A stretch of 64,000 nt of DNA from Sphingomonas alpina (GCF_014490665.1 NZ_CP061038.1:2728001-2792000); one strand, 5' to 3'. Positions 36,867-45,748 are shown, counted from the stretch's first letter. The notes: generated from the letters alone by a model not told the origin. Numbers and translations: made by a program.

Positions 36867-38149
36867 GGCGTGACCGATGGCTGGGGCGACGGGATCGCCG
36901 ATGTCGAAATGGCAGCCGAGTCCGGCGCGGAGGTGGGCGCTGTTGCACGCTCGAACTGGACCGCGGCAATGCGCGCATTGAGACGCACGGGGAATTCCGA
37001 CGCTGCGCCGGTGAGCGACAGCGACACCGCCTGGCAGGTTTCGGGCACATCGAACGGTGCCGATAGTTGCGGCTTGCCGGTCACATTGATGTCGAGCGCC
37101 AGGTTGCCGATCGGGCGATTGCCGGGCAGGCAATATGCCTGCCAGGTCAGGGTGGTTCCGCCACTCGACGGGCCCTCGCTATTGGCATTGGCTACCGTGC
37201 TGCGCAGCCGATAACCGCCCGGCTGCAGCACGACCACCTGAGTCGCCAGCGTCACCGGCTTGCGGCCGGAATAGGACAGGTCGAGCCCATTGTTCGTTTC
37301 CGCCCGATCACCGTCGGCAGCAGTCAGCTGCCAATTGAACGGCGGCGGTCCCGGCATACCCTTGAAGTGCGCATCATAAGGTGTGTCGACGCTCGCCAGT
37401 GCGGATTCAGGCAGATAGGAGACCCAGGCAAGATAAGCTCGTTCGTAATCCGCCTTGGTAATCAGGTCGGCGACGAACGCGGCGCGCTCCTGCTCGATCG
37501 TATAGACGTTGCTATTGCCCGCATCCATGATCGCAAATCGGATCGCCGGATCGAACCCATTGGTCTGCAGCGTACTGAGGAACGGCCCGCGCCAGCCCGG
37601 ATTGCCCCGCAGCGCCGCGGCAATCTGCGAAATATTGCGGCGGTCCTTGGCCAGTCGGGCAAGGATCGGCACATAATTCGGATATTGCGACGGATCGACC
37701 GAAAGCAGCCGCAGCGTGCTATTGGCTGCCTCCACGGTCCGGCCGTTCCGCATCTGCTGATCGAGCCGCCATAGCCATGCCAGCCGCGTCCGTGGCTCCA
37801 GGGCGAGCGCATGCGCGACCAGCTTGGCCGCACGTTCCTTGTCGCCCTTCGCCGTCGCATCAAGCGCGACCAGCGCGAATGCCGTACCGTCGAGCGGCTT
37901 GCTCGTCAGCCTTTGGCGCAATCGCGCGAGCTCGGCCGGGTCGAACTTGATCGCCAGCCCGCCGTTCACATCGATCAGCCGCGTCCGCAGAATCTCCGGA
38001 TCATCGCCAAGGACGATGGTAACCGCGTCGATCCGGCGGTACGCGGCGCGATAGACATGGCTGAGCGACGCCCAGCCAGTGGCAACGACGAGAACTCCCG
38101 CGAGCGCCCAACGCGTGGCGCTCGAATATAACAAGTTACGCTGCGGCAT
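36863..38149 (-). CDS. Membrane-anchored protein of unknown function in the export operon
   Basis: I do not recognise a family for this 428-residue protein. One N-terminal helix (ALAGVLVVATGWASLSHVY) anchors it. The next 170 residues are helical and TPR-like (GTAFALVALDATAKGDKERA, then AHALALEPRTRLAWLW). The C-terminal half is beta-rich, with a jelly-roll or carbohydrate-binding appearance (TLATQVVVLQPGGYRLRSTV, LTWQAYCLPGNRPIGNL), and ends in a Ser/Pro/Thr-rich tail. It lies 6 bp after the Wzc-like gene and overlaps the Wzy_C gene by 4 bp. It may scaffold or regulate polymerisation, but that is only context. Confidence 0.75.
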   Translation of the reverse strand: MPQRNLLYSSATRWALAGVLVVATGWASLSHVYRAAYRRIDAVTIVLGDDPEILRTRLIDVNGGLAIKFDPAELARLRQRLTSKPLDGTAFALVALDATAKGDKERAAKLVAHALALEPRTRLAWLWRLDQQMRNGRTVEAANSTLRLLSVDPSQYPNYVPILARLAKDRRNISQIAAALRGNPGWRGPFLSTLQTNGFDPAIRFAIMDAGNSNVYTIEQERAAFVADLITKADYERAYLAWVSYLPESALASVDTPYDAHFKGMPGPPPFNWQLTAADGDRAETNNGLDLSYSGRKPVTLATQVVVLQPGGYRLRSTVANANSEGPSSGGTTLTWQAYCLPGNRPIGNLALDINVTGKPQLSAPFDVPETCQAVSLSLTGAASEFPVRLNARIAAVQFERATAPTSAPDSAAISTSAIPSPQPSVTP

Positions 38150-38155
38150 CGACGA

Positions 38156-40393
38156 TCAGTCGGGATTGACCGAGAGCTGACGCTGCGGATCGGACTTCTT
38201 GTCGCCCGGTTCGCGGCCATAGCCATAGCCATAGCCGTACCCATAGCCATAACCGTAGCCATAGCCGGACGTGCGGGCGTTGAACTTGGTCAGCACGACG
38301 CCGATCAAATGCGATCCGGCTTCCTGCAGGCGCGCCACGGAGCGCTTGAGCACTGGCCGGCGGATCCGCCCCGCCTGCACGATCAGGATCGTCGCTTCGC
38401 ACATCGACGACAGCAACGGCGCGTCGGCAAGGCCAAGGATCGGCGGCGAATCGATGATCACGATATCGACGATGCCTTCAGCCTCCGTCAGCAGTTCGCG
38501 CATCCGCCGCCCGGCGAGCAATTCGGCTGGGTTGGGCGGGATCGGGCCCGACGGCACGACGTAGAGTTCATCGATGCTGGTGCGCGCGATGTGGTTGCGG
38601 ATGCTGTCATGGCTGGCGAGCAGCGACGACAGGCCGCATTTCTCCTCCAGCTTCACCTTGAAGGTCGGTTTGCGCATGTCCGCATCGATCAACAGCACGG
38701 TACGACCCGAACGCGCGAACTTCTGTGCGAGTGCGAGCGAGCTCACCGACTTGCCTTCGCCCGGCGCGCAACTGGTGATCAGGATCGACTTGGCCACACC
38801 ACCGGACGTGGCGAAGTCGATCGAATTGCGTGCCGACGAATAGGCCTCGGACTGCTCCGAGGTCGGGTCGTTGAGCAACTCGGCCACCGCATCGCCCTTT
38901 GGCGCGGTCGGTACCACGCCGAGCAGGGACAGCTTGAGCTTGTCCTTGATATCGTCCGGGTTCTTGACCGTGTCGTCGATGAACTCGATGGCAAAGGCCA
39001 GGCCGACGCCGAGCATCAGGCCAAGGAACAAGGCAAAGGCAAGATTGCTGGGAATCGACGGCGAAAACGGTGCCCCTGGCACCCTGGCGCGATCGATGAT
39101 CGAGACCAGGCTGTTGGCGACACCGCCGGCAACGCCGACTTCCTTGTAGCGCTGCAACAGGCCGTCATAAAGTTGACGGTTGGTATCCACCTCGCGCTGC
39201 AGAATGGTGTACTGGATGCTTCGCCCGCGCAGGTCCATGACCGAAGTCTTCAGGCCGTTGACCTTGCTGCGCAGATCATTCTCTCGACCGACAGCTGCAA
39301 GATATTCCGACCGAAGATCGCCTGCCGCGGCGCCCGAAATGCTGCCCGATGTCGTTGCGATCTGCCGCTGGAGCGACTGGATGCGCGCGCGCAGCTGCTG
39401 CATTTCGGGGAAGTCGGGTTTGTAGATATTCAGCTTGTCCTGATACTCTGCATCAAGTCCGGCTTTCTGGCCGATCAGCGTCTGCACCGCGGCGCTCTGT
39501 ACCACTTGCGATTGCGGCGCGGTGCGCAGGGCGTTGCGATACTTCTGCTCCACCGCGATCCGGTCGCTCTGTGCCGCGGACAAGGCTTCGTTCAGCGTAA
39601 CCAGCGATGCGCTGTCCAGCGAGCTGCTGGTCGTATCGCCGCCATCGTCGCCCTTGTTCTGATTGACGACGATGATCCCGGCCTTTTGGGCATATTCGAC
39701 CAGCTGGCGCTCCGACGTCTCAAGCTGCGACTTCACCTTCGCGATGCGATTTTCCAAAAAGGTGCGCGCATAGGAGGTCGCACCATATTGCCGCTCGAGA
39801 TTCGAGGCGATGAAACCATCGGCAACCGCGTTGGATACGTCAGCGGCAAGCTGCGGCGACGGGCTGGTGAAGGTGATGTTGATCAGCCGGCTGGCGGGAA
39901 CGGGCACCACCGCCAGGTTGCGCTGGATCGTGCCGGGGCCGACGCGCGGCCGGTCCGGCCGACCGCTCTTGCCGTCGAGACCAAGGTCAGCGATCACACG
40001 CTCGGCAAGCGAACGGCTTTTCAACAAGCCGATCTGCGTCGCCAGATATTGCGGATCGCGCACCGCCGTCTGACGATTGCCACGATCATTGTTCGAGGTG
40101 ATGTCTTCCTGCGCCAGCGCGATCTCGACCTGCGCCGCCGATTTGTACATCGGAGTCGCAAGCAGTGAAACGGCAAGCCCGACCAGCAAGGCCAGGATCG
40201 TGCAGCCAGCGATCAGCCAGCGCCATTTGGTCAGGACGCGCCAGATTTCATGCGGGTCGATCTCGGCGATCGCCCCTTCAGCCGGCGGCGCGGCGCGAAA
40301 CGGCACCAGCCCCGCCGAACGGGGATCGACCAGCGCGGTCTGCCCGGGGCCGCGCAGCGCGCGATCTTCGGGACGCGGTTGATACTCGTTCAT
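38156..40393 (-). CDS. Polysaccharide co-polymerase / BY-kinase (Wzc-like)
   Basis: The 745-residue protein joins a Wzz-type periplasmic domain to a cytoplasmic tyrosine autokinase. One membrane helix is at about 59-80 (WLIAGCTILALLVGLAVSLL) and a second at about 455-480 (LAFALFLGLMLGVGLAFAI), with coiled-coil helices between. The kinase has the Walker A loop SCAPGEGKSVSSLALA, Walker A' VLLIDADMRKP and Walker B DIVIIDSPPILG. The tail holds eight Tyr in a (Gly-Tyr)8 run, the likely autophosphorylation cluster. It controls chain length and export with the Wza protein encoded 46 bp upstream. In several sphingan systems the two parts are separate proteins; here they are fused. Confidence 0.94.
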   Translation of the reverse strand: MNEYQPRPEDRALRGPGQTALVDPRSAGLVPFRAAPPAEGAIAEIDPHEIWRVLTKWRWLIAGCTILALLVGLAVSLLATPMYKSAAQVEIALAQEDITSNNDRGNRQTAVRDPQYLATQIGLLKSRSLAERVIADLGLDGKSGRPDRPRVGPGTIQRNLAVVPVPASRLINITFTSPSPQLAADVSNAVADGFIASNLERQYGATSYARTFLENRIAKVKSQLETSERQLVEYAQKAGIIVVNQNKGDDGGDTTSSSLDSASLVTLNEALSAAQSDRIAVEQKYRNALRTAPQSQVVQSAAVQTLIGQKAGLDAEYQDKLNIYKPDFPEMQQLRARIQSLQRQIATTSGSISGAAAGDLRSEYLAAVGRENDLRSKVNGLKTSVMDLRGRSIQYTILQREVDTNRQLYDGLLQRYKEVGVAGGVANSLVSIIDRARVPGAPFSPSIPSNLAFALFLGLMLGVGLAFAIEFIDDTVKNPDDIKDKLKLSLLGVVPTAPKGDAVAELLNDPTSEQSEAYSSARNSIDFATSGGVAKSILITSCAPGEGKSVSSLALAQKFARSGRTVLLIDADMRKPTFKVKLEEKCGLSSLLASHDSIRNHIARTSIDELYVVPSGPIPPNPAELLAGRRMRELLTEAEGIVDIVIIDSPPILGLADAPLLSSMCEATILIVQAGRIRRPVLKRSVARLQEAGSHLIGVVLTKFNARTSGYGYGYGYGYGYGYGYGREPGDKKSDPQRQLSVNPD
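38216..38266 (-). repeat. Hexanucleotide tandem repeat encoding (Gly-Tyr)8-Gly
   Basis: Within the kinase gene, 51 bp read on the minus strand as eight Gly-Tyr units and a Gly. Most units are GGCTAT; GGCTAC, GGTTAT and GGGTAC also occur, so the run is not a perfect repeat. The mixed codons suggest selection keeps the protein sequence rather than recent slippage. Loss or gain of units would stay in frame and change the number of tyrosines. Confidence 0.9.
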
Positions 40394-40439
40394 GAAACCC
40401 CCGAATTATAAATCATGTCAGGCGCGGCAACGGTCATCG

Positions 40440-41192
40440 TCAGAACGGCCTGAAAATTGCGAGCAACGGTACTGTGCTCAACGCGTCGCGGAAATTCTGC
40501 CGCGCCTTGCTGCCGTCGACGACGATGATGTCATTGCCGAAAATCTCCGGATCCGGCTGCGTGCCGCGGCGAATGTCGGTCAGGTCGAAGGACGCGGCCT
40601 GACGCTGTCCCTTGATCATGCGGAATACAACCACGCGGCGCGGATTGGCATCGGTGTCGGTACCCCGCGCCAATGCGATCGCCTGGATCAACGTGGTCGA
40701 TCCTGCGAGCGGATAAATGCCCGCCTGCTTGACCGATCCATCGATCGTGACACGCTGGCTGGTCGCACTTTTCACCGCAACACGCACTTCGGGGGATTGC
40801 AGATATTTGGCACCAAGTTTGGTCGCGAGTTCGCTGGACAATTGGTCGGTCGTCTTGCCGGCCGCCTCGACCTGGCCAATCAGCGGCATGGCGAAATTGC
40901 CGGTCACATCGACCGTCACGTCACCCGACAGGTCGGGAACCCGGAATACCGCGACCGACAGCGTGTCGCCGGGACCGATATGATAGCTGTCGTCGGTCTT
41001 GAGGGCGACCGGCGCATCGGGCGAGCCGAAATCCTGGACGCCGTACGGCACGGTACCACCGCGCTTGTCGGCGCACGACGCCAGGGCAAGCGACATTATC
41101 GCGACCAACCACAGCTTGTGGCGAAGCAGGGATAGGCCGCCAAGGAATTCCCTGCGGCCGCGTTCAGCGTGAGCGATCAATGCCAGCTCCAT
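40440..41192 (-). CDS. OPX-family outer-membrane polysaccharide export lipoprotein (Wza-like)
   Basis: The 250-residue protein has a lipoprotein signal: LWLVAIMSLALAS precedes Cys at about residue 41. The mature part has the Poly_export segment YHIGPGDTLSVAVFRVPDLS, then VDVTGNFAMPLIGQVEAAG and two SLBB-like segments (VTIDGSVKQAGIYPL and PEIFGNDIIVVDG). OPX proteins form the periplasmic and outer-membrane channel that works with Wzc. At about 250 residues it is shorter than E. coli Wza and lacks its C-terminal helix, as in other alphaproteobacteria. ATG 41192 gives an unusually long leader before the lipobox. The frame is open to 41291, but no better start is seen. Confidence 0.92.
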   Translation of the reverse strand: MELALIAHAERGRREFLGGLSLLRHKLWLVAIMSLALASCADKRGGTVPYGVQDFGSPDAPVALKTDDSYHIGPGDTLSVAVFRVPDLSGDVTVDVTGNFAMPLIGQVEAAGKTTDQLSSELATKLGAKYLQSPEVRVAVKSATSQRVTIDGSVKQAGIYPLAGSTTLIQAIALARGTDTDANPRRVVVFRMIKGQRQAASFDLTDIRRGTQPDPEIFGNDIIVVDGSKARQNFRDALSTVPLLAIFRPF

Positions 41193-41338
41193 AAATTCAA
41201 CGGCGAAGGGCCCCCTCGCATGATCGTGGCGGTTTAGCACCCGGCCCGCTGGAATCAACCCGACAGGGAATTGTGGTGGATTCACCGCCAACTCCCCAAT
41301 CCTGTTGCCCCATGGGCCTGGATGCCATTCTTGCGATT

Positions 41339-42637
41339 TTATTTCGACCCGGAACCGGTAATCACCGTCCGGACCGTCCGGAACAGGATCAGCGCATCAA
41401 GCCAGGCCGACAGATATTTGATATAATAGAAATCGTAGCACAGTTTATAATGCACGTCGTCAATCTCCGCGACATGCCCCTGATTGACCTGCGCCCAACC
41501 GGTGATGCCCGGCTTCACGACGTGGCGATAGCTGTAGAAAGGCAGCTCACGCTGATACCAGCTCGACAGCGACATCGCCTCCGGGCGCGGACCGATCCAG
41601 CTCATTTCGCCGCGCAGGATATTGAGAATCTGCGGGATCTCGTCGATCCGCGTGCGCCGCAGGAATTTACCCACGCGAGTGATGCGATAATCCTCATTCT
41701 GCGTCATCGCGCGGCGACGTTCATCATCTCCACTCGTCGCGCCCGCCGGCAATGTCCGCATGGTGCGAAACTTGTAGACTTGGAACGGCTTGCCGCGAAA
41801 ACCCATGCGCTGCTGGCGAAACAGCACCGGCCCGCTCGAATCGAGCCTGATCGCGATGGCAACCACCGCCAACAGCGGCAACAACAATGGCAGGAGGATA
41901 ATCGCAGCCGCGACATCGCTCAACTGCTTGAGCTTGCCATAGCCTTCGTTGGGCGCAAGCGACCCCAGGCCATTTTCCGAAATATGTTCGATCTCGAGCT
42001 GCCCGGTGATCGATTCGAGCAACTGCTTCATATGATAGACCGGGATGCCCTCAAGCGCGGCATCGGCCAACAGCCGTTCCCACTCGTCATCGATGTCGGC
42101 GCGCAGATCGACGACAATGCCCGAGCCCGGCGACGCCGGCAGTGTCGGCTCGCGCATATGGACCCATTCGACATTGCCGACCCCTTCCAGCCGCGAGATA
42201 TCGCCGGTCGGAACGACATGGAACACATAGGCGGTCGATCGCAGCCCGAAATAACACAGCATGAAGAAGGTGACGATCGACAGCCCCAGGCTCGCGAGCA
42301 GCACCGACACGACATAGTCGAAGCGGAATGCGAGCAACACCGCCGTGACCAGGCCATAGGAGGTGAAGAAGGACGGCAGCACATATTCATAGGCGCGCAC
42401 GCCCGGGAAATTACGGAACCGGCGAAACAGCATGATGCCGAGCAGCACCGCAATCGCCACTGCGATCATCGAATTGAAATTGGTGCTGTATTTGAGAATG
42501 CCCTGCGGCATGAAATTCGCGCGCGCGATCACCGGCAGCGCAACCGCCACCAGCAAGCCGATAGCCAGTTGGACGCGCAGGCGCTCGGCCGGCGATTTCA
42601 CAACCCCATGATGCCTCTGCAATCGCGACTGCAGCAT
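41339..42637 (-). CDS. Undecaprenyl-phosphate sugar phosphotransferase (WbaP/WcaJ family)
   Basis: This enzyme starts each repeat unit by moving a sugar-1-phosphate from a UDP-sugar to undecaprenyl phosphate. The 432-residue protein has four or five N-terminal helices, a central domain and a C-terminal bacterial sugar transferase domain with VYKFRTMRTLP, RRTRIDEIPQILNILRGEMS, WIGPRPEAMS and KPGITGWAQVNQGH. This is the polyisoprenyl-phosphate hexose-1-phosphate transferase type, similar in layout to the initiating transferases of sphingan loci, which add glucose-1-phosphate. It is the first gene of the minus-strand operon that continues with wza, wzc and the polymerase. Confidence 0.93.
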   Translation of the reverse strand: MLQSRLQRHHGVVKSPAERLRVQLAIGLLVAVALPVIARANFMPQGILKYSTNFNSMIAVAIAVLLGIMLFRRFRNFPGVRAYEYVLPSFFTSYGLVTAVLLAFRFDYVVSVLLASLGLSIVTFFMLCYFGLRSTAYVFHVVPTGDISRLEGVGNVEWVHMREPTLPASPGSGIVVDLRADIDDEWERLLADAALEGIPVYHMKQLLESITGQLEIEHISENGLGSLAPNEGYGKLKQLSDVAAAIILLPLLLPLLAVVAIAIRLDSSGPVLFRQQRMGFRGKPFQVYKFRTMRTLPAGATSGDDERRRAMTQNEDYRITRVGKFLRRTRIDEIPQILNILRGEMSWIGPRPEAMSLSSWYQRELPFYSYRHVVKPGITGWAQVNQGHVAEIDDVHYKLCYDFYYIKYLSAWLDALILFRTVRTVITGSGSK

Positions 42638-42999
42638 TATTGAACGCCCCCTATTAGGCCCCGACCAGCAGACTACGCGCGGATCGGGCGGTACACATGT
42701 TGCCTAATTGGGTCCACATACTTGCGGTTCCCCAAACAAGTCCTCTTTATCAACAACTTACACCGGATGATGCTTACAGCATTGTAAGAATCAGACCCGG
42801 AGGCAACGCATTTGAGCGACGCCCGCGCACATACGCCATGATTGATGACATTTACAAACACTTCGCAGGTGCAGCGTTCTCGCTGCGGGACGGAACGAAT
42901 TGGGGGCGAAAAAAGATCCCTACAAACTGTTCGGGGGCGATTGTCCCGTTGATCAGCACCGCAAACTCGTGCTTTGGCGCGAACCATGAAGGACCGATC
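42638..42999. promoter_or_regulatory. Divergent AT-richer intergenic region with CTTACA repeats
   Basis: This 362-bp region separates the export operon (minus) from the glycosyltransferase gene (plus), so it should hold at least two promoters. I could not place -35 and -10 boxes with confidence. An inverted repeat CTTACA-gcat-TGTAAG lies at 42773-42788, and another CTTACA copy lies 16 bp to its left at 42757, which suggests a regulator site. The frame of the + gene is open through this region, but the protein it would add is unlike a glycosyltransferase. Confidence 0.45.
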
Positions 43000-44298
43000 A
43001 TGAGCGGCACAGAGCCAGGGCCCGGCGCGGATAGACCGGTCATTTTCTTCAACCGTTTCTATGCGCCCGACCATAGCGCGACCGCGCAGATCCTGTCCGA
43101 CCTCGCAGAATATCTCGCCGGCAAGGGCCGCGACGTCACTGTGGTCACCAGCAGAGCGATATACGGTCAGGACCAGGGATTGCTACCGCCCCACGAAGAG
43201 CGCTGTGGCGTCACCGTAATACGGACCGCCACGCCGGGAGGACGGCGCGGCATGGCCGGCCGGATCAGCGCGTACCTGGCTTATTATATCACGGCATTCT
43301 TCACGGCACTCCGCATGGCGCGCCGCGGCACGATCCTCGTCGTCAAGACCGATCCGCCCCTGCTGTCGGTGCCGATCGCGATCGCCGCCCGGCTACGCGG
43401 CGCGACGCTGGTTCATTGGGTGCAGGATCTCTACCCCGAGATTGCTGGCGCTTATGGTATGCGCCTTGCCGACGGGCCGATCGGCAAGCTTTTCGCTGCG
43501 ATCCGCAATTGGTCCTTTCGCCGTGCATCGGCGGTCGTGGCGATCGGCGATCTGATGGCCGAGCGGATCGAACGCATGGGCGTGACGCGCGACCGGATCG
43601 CAGTGATTCCCAACTGGTCGAACGACATCGACATCACCCCTTTGCCTATCCGCTCGCCGGCGCTCCGGCAGGACTGGGGCATTCCGGCGGACGCGTTCGT
43701 GCTCGAATATTCAGGCAATCTCGGCCGAGCGCATGAATATGACACATTGCTCGATGCCGCGATTGCACTGCGCGACCGGCGCGACATCTTTTTCCTGTTT
43801 ATCGGCGGCGGCCATATGTCGGAACAGCTTGCCGCGCGCGTCGATCAACTCGGCCTGACCAGCTTTCGTTTCGCTCCCTATCAACCGCGCGAACGGCTTT
43901 CCGAATCGCTCGGCGCCGGCGATGCGCATTGGGTCTCGCTCCGCCCGGAATTCGAAGGCCTGGTCGTGCCGAGCAAGGTTTTCGGAATCTGCGCGGCCGC
44001 GCGCCCGGTCATCGCCGTATGCGCCATGGACGGCGAATTGGTCCGCCTGCTTGAACCCGGCTATGCCTGCCTCGCTGCCACTCCGGGCGACGCCGCGGCG
44101 CTCGCGGTCGCAATCACGACGCTCGCCGACGATCGTCCGCGCGGCGACAGAATGGGCATCGTCGCACGCGATATCCTGGATCGCCACTATACCAAGGCCC
44201 GAACGCTGGAGCGATGGCGCGCGTTGCTGGACCGGATGGGACCACAGCAGATGAGAATCGTTGGCACAGCGCAACAAAATCGCGTGTCGGACGTATAG
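43000..44298 (+). CDS. Glycosyltransferase family 4 (WbuB/WcaI-like)
   Basis: The 432-residue protein starts PVIFFNRFYAPDHSATAQIL, typical of the WbuB/WcaI group of fucosamine or fucose transferases. It continues with LVVKTDPPLLSVPIAIAARL, LVHWVQDLYPEIAGAYGM, VIPNWSNDIDITPL, FVLEYSGNLGRAHEYDTLL and the donor segment EFEGLVVPSKVFGICAAARP. I chose ATG 43000 because AAGGA lies 7 bp upstream; the frame is open 303 bp further upstream but without likely coding. The similarity suggests a fucose-type acceptor or donor, which would fit gmd and fcl, but this is inference. Confidence 0.87.
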   Translation: MSGTEPGPGADRPVIFFNRFYAPDHSATAQILSDLAEYLAGKGRDVTVVTSRAIYGQDQGLLPPHEERCGVTVIRTATPGGRRGMAGRISAYLAYYITAFFTALRMARRGTILVVKTDPPLLSVPIAIAARLRGATLVHWVQDLYPEIAGAYGMRLADGPIGKLFAAIRNWSFRRASAVVAIGDLMAERIERMGVTRDRIAVIPNWSNDIDITPLPIRSPALRQDWGIPADAFVLEYSGNLGRAHEYDTLLDAAIALRDRRDIFFLFIGGGHMSEQLAARVDQLGLTSFRFAPYQPRERLSESLGAGDAHWVSLRPEFEGLVVPSKVFGICAAARPVIAVCAMDGELVRLLEPGYACLAATPGDAAALAVAITTLADDRPRGDRMGIVARDILDRHYTKARTLERWRALLDRMGPQQMRIVGTAQQNRVSDV

Positions 44299-44336
44299 CG
44301 ATCTAACCGACCAGAAAATGAAGTAAGACGGCCAGA

Positions 44337-45104
44337 GTGGGAATTTTTGGAAAGTTCGGGCGCAAGCAGCCCAAGGCACCGCATGTACCAAGCGGCCCGC
44401 CCGACGCGCGCGCTTATGCGATCGGCGACATACATGGCCGACTCGACCTGTTGCGTGCGCTGATCGACGAGATTGCCGCGGATCGCCGCGCAAATCCCTG
44501 CCAGCGCGAATACATCATTTTCCTCGGCGATCTGATCGACCGCGGGCCCGATTCGCGCGGCGTGCTCGATTTTCTGCTGCAAGCGCGAAATTTTCTGCCC
44601 ACGCCGGTCTTCGTAATGGGAAATCACGAAGAGATGCTGCTGCGCGTTCTGGAACGCGACACCGACCAGTTTCGCGACTGGCTACGCTATGGCGGCTATG
44701 AATGCGCACAAAGCTATGGGGTGGAGGTCGGGCGACTCGCCCTGCTCGATTCGGCAGCGGCGGCGGCTTTTGTGCGGCGCGCAATTCCCGACGATCATTT
44801 GGCCTTTATCGACAGTTTTGTGGATAGTTTTCAGTTCGGTGATTATCTGTTCGTCCACGCCGGCATCAGACCGGGCGTTCCAATACAAGAACAGAAAATT
44901 CAAGACTTGCGCTGGATTCGTGAAGATTTTCTCGACAGCACAGTCGATCATCAGCTTATTGTTGTCCATGGACACACAATTAGCGATGGACCCGACGAAC
45001 AACCCAATCGAATTGGTATCGACACTGGCGCCTATACATCGGGTATTTTGACCGCCTTGTGTATCGAGGGAACCGGACGGCGCTATCTGACAGCTCGTTT
45101 TTGA
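44337..45104 (+). CDS. Serine/threonine-type metallophosphatase
   Basis: The 255-residue protein has all three phosphoesterase metal motifs: AYAIGDIHGRLDLLRAL (about residue 28), IFLGDLIDRGPDS (about 61) and VFVMGNHEEMLLR (about 94). FVHAGIRPGVP and VVHGHTI complete the metal site. This is the PPP/ApaH-like fold of PrpA-type protein phosphatases. It could dephosphorylate the Wzc-like kinase or another protein; low-molecular-weight tyrosine phosphatases usually do this job and none was seen here. Translation would start at GTG 44337, with no clear ribosome site. It lies 38 bp after the glycosyltransferase gene. Confidence 0.85.
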   Translation: MGIFGKFGRKQPKAPHVPSGPPDARAYAIGDIHGRLDLLRALIDEIAADRRANPCQREYIIFLGDLIDRGPDSRGVLDFLLQARNFLPTPVFVMGNHEEMLLRVLERDTDQFRDWLRYGGYECAQSYGVEVGRLALLDSAAAAAFVRRAIPDDHLAFIDSFVDSFQFGDYLFVHAGIRPGVPIQEQKIQDLRWIREDFLDSTVDHQLIVVHGHTISDGPDEQPNRIGIDTGAYTSGILTALCIEGTGRRYLTARF

Positions 45105-45251
45105 CTGGAACCATGTTCGATGTGGGGCGTTGCACGTGGGAATTTCGATCCTTTTCAGGCCGGAAGGTCGATTTTCGGGTAGACAAATCCACATGCCGTC
45201 GGTATCGGATTTGGTGAGCCTACAAGTTGAAGCGGTTAAAGGGAGACTGAA

Positions 45252-45695
45252 ATGAAATTTTCGCGGGTGACCGCCGCCATCCTCATGGCGAGCCTTTCGT
45301 CGCCGCTGATCGCGGCGTCGGAACAGACTGTTGGCAAGCTGACCACGGCCAGCCAGGGCACGTTCGTTGCTCGTGAGGGCAAGCTGATCGCAGCTTATCC
45401 TGGCCAGTCGCTCTACACCGGTGATCGGGTCCTGACGCGCGGCAAGGCCAACGCCAAGGTTTCGATGGCAGGCTGCAGCTACACGCTCGCACCGACGTCG
45501 ATCCTGTCGGTCGGCAAGTCGGCATGCATGACGGCGCCGAAGTCCTTCGCGGTTGCTCAGGACAGCACCGATGCGGGTTCGGGCGAAGGTTCGGGTTCGG
45601 GTGGCACGATCGTCGCTGTGCTTGCGGCAATTGCCGTTGGTGCCGGCATCTATGTCGCTGTCGACAACAACGACAGCGCACCTGCCAGCCCGTAA
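45252..45695 (+). CDS. FecR-like secreted or membrane-anchored protein
   Basis: The 147-residue protein begins with a Sec signal peptide (MKFSRVTAAILMASLSSPLI, cleaved after AAS). The mature part carries a FecR-like half-barrel: SQGTFVAREGKLIAAYPGQS, LYTGDRVLTRGKANAKVSM and TLAPTSILSVG, with a Cys pair at CSYTL and SACMT. A Gly/Ser linker (SGEGSGSGG) then leads into a C-terminal membrane helix (IVAVLAAIAVGAGIYVAV). Short FecR-like proteins of this kind occur near exopolysaccharide loci, but their role is unknown. AGGGAGACTGAA precedes the ATG. A strong terminator follows. Confidence 0.8.
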   Translation: MKFSRVTAAILMASLSSPLIAASEQTVGKLTTASQGTFVAREGKLIAAYPGQSLYTGDRVLTRGKANAKVSMAGCSYTLAPTSILSVGKSACMTAPKSFAVAQDSTDAGSGEGSGSGGTIVAVLAAIAVGAGIYVAVDNNDSAPASP

Positions 45696-45716
45696 TCGTT
45701 TGGCATGACGAAATCG

Positions 45717-45748
45717 AACGGGGTCGAACGCAAGTTCGGCCCCGTTTT
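45717..45748 (+). terminator. Rho-independent terminator after the FecR-like gene
   Basis: A 13-bp hairpin has arms 45717-45729 and 45734-45746, one G-T pair and a GCAA tetraloop. The arm AACGGGG pairs with CCCCGTT, and a short T run (45745-45748) ends it. It lies 21 bp after the stop and just before the convergent rmlB 3' end. Confidence 0.8.

Noticed and set aside
36863..42637. Identification of the locus as a gellan/sphingan cluster
   Set aside because: The initiating transferase and the Wza/Wzc genes resemble those of sphingans, but rmlC and rmlD, the lyase and the usual set of sphingan glycosyltransferases are absent, and ManNAcA, fucose, carbamoyl and amidation genes are present instead.
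42697..42999. N-terminal extension of the glycosyltransferase at 43000
   Set aside because: The frame is open, but the 101 extra residues do not resemble a glycosyltransferase, and a good ribosome site precedes ATG 43000.
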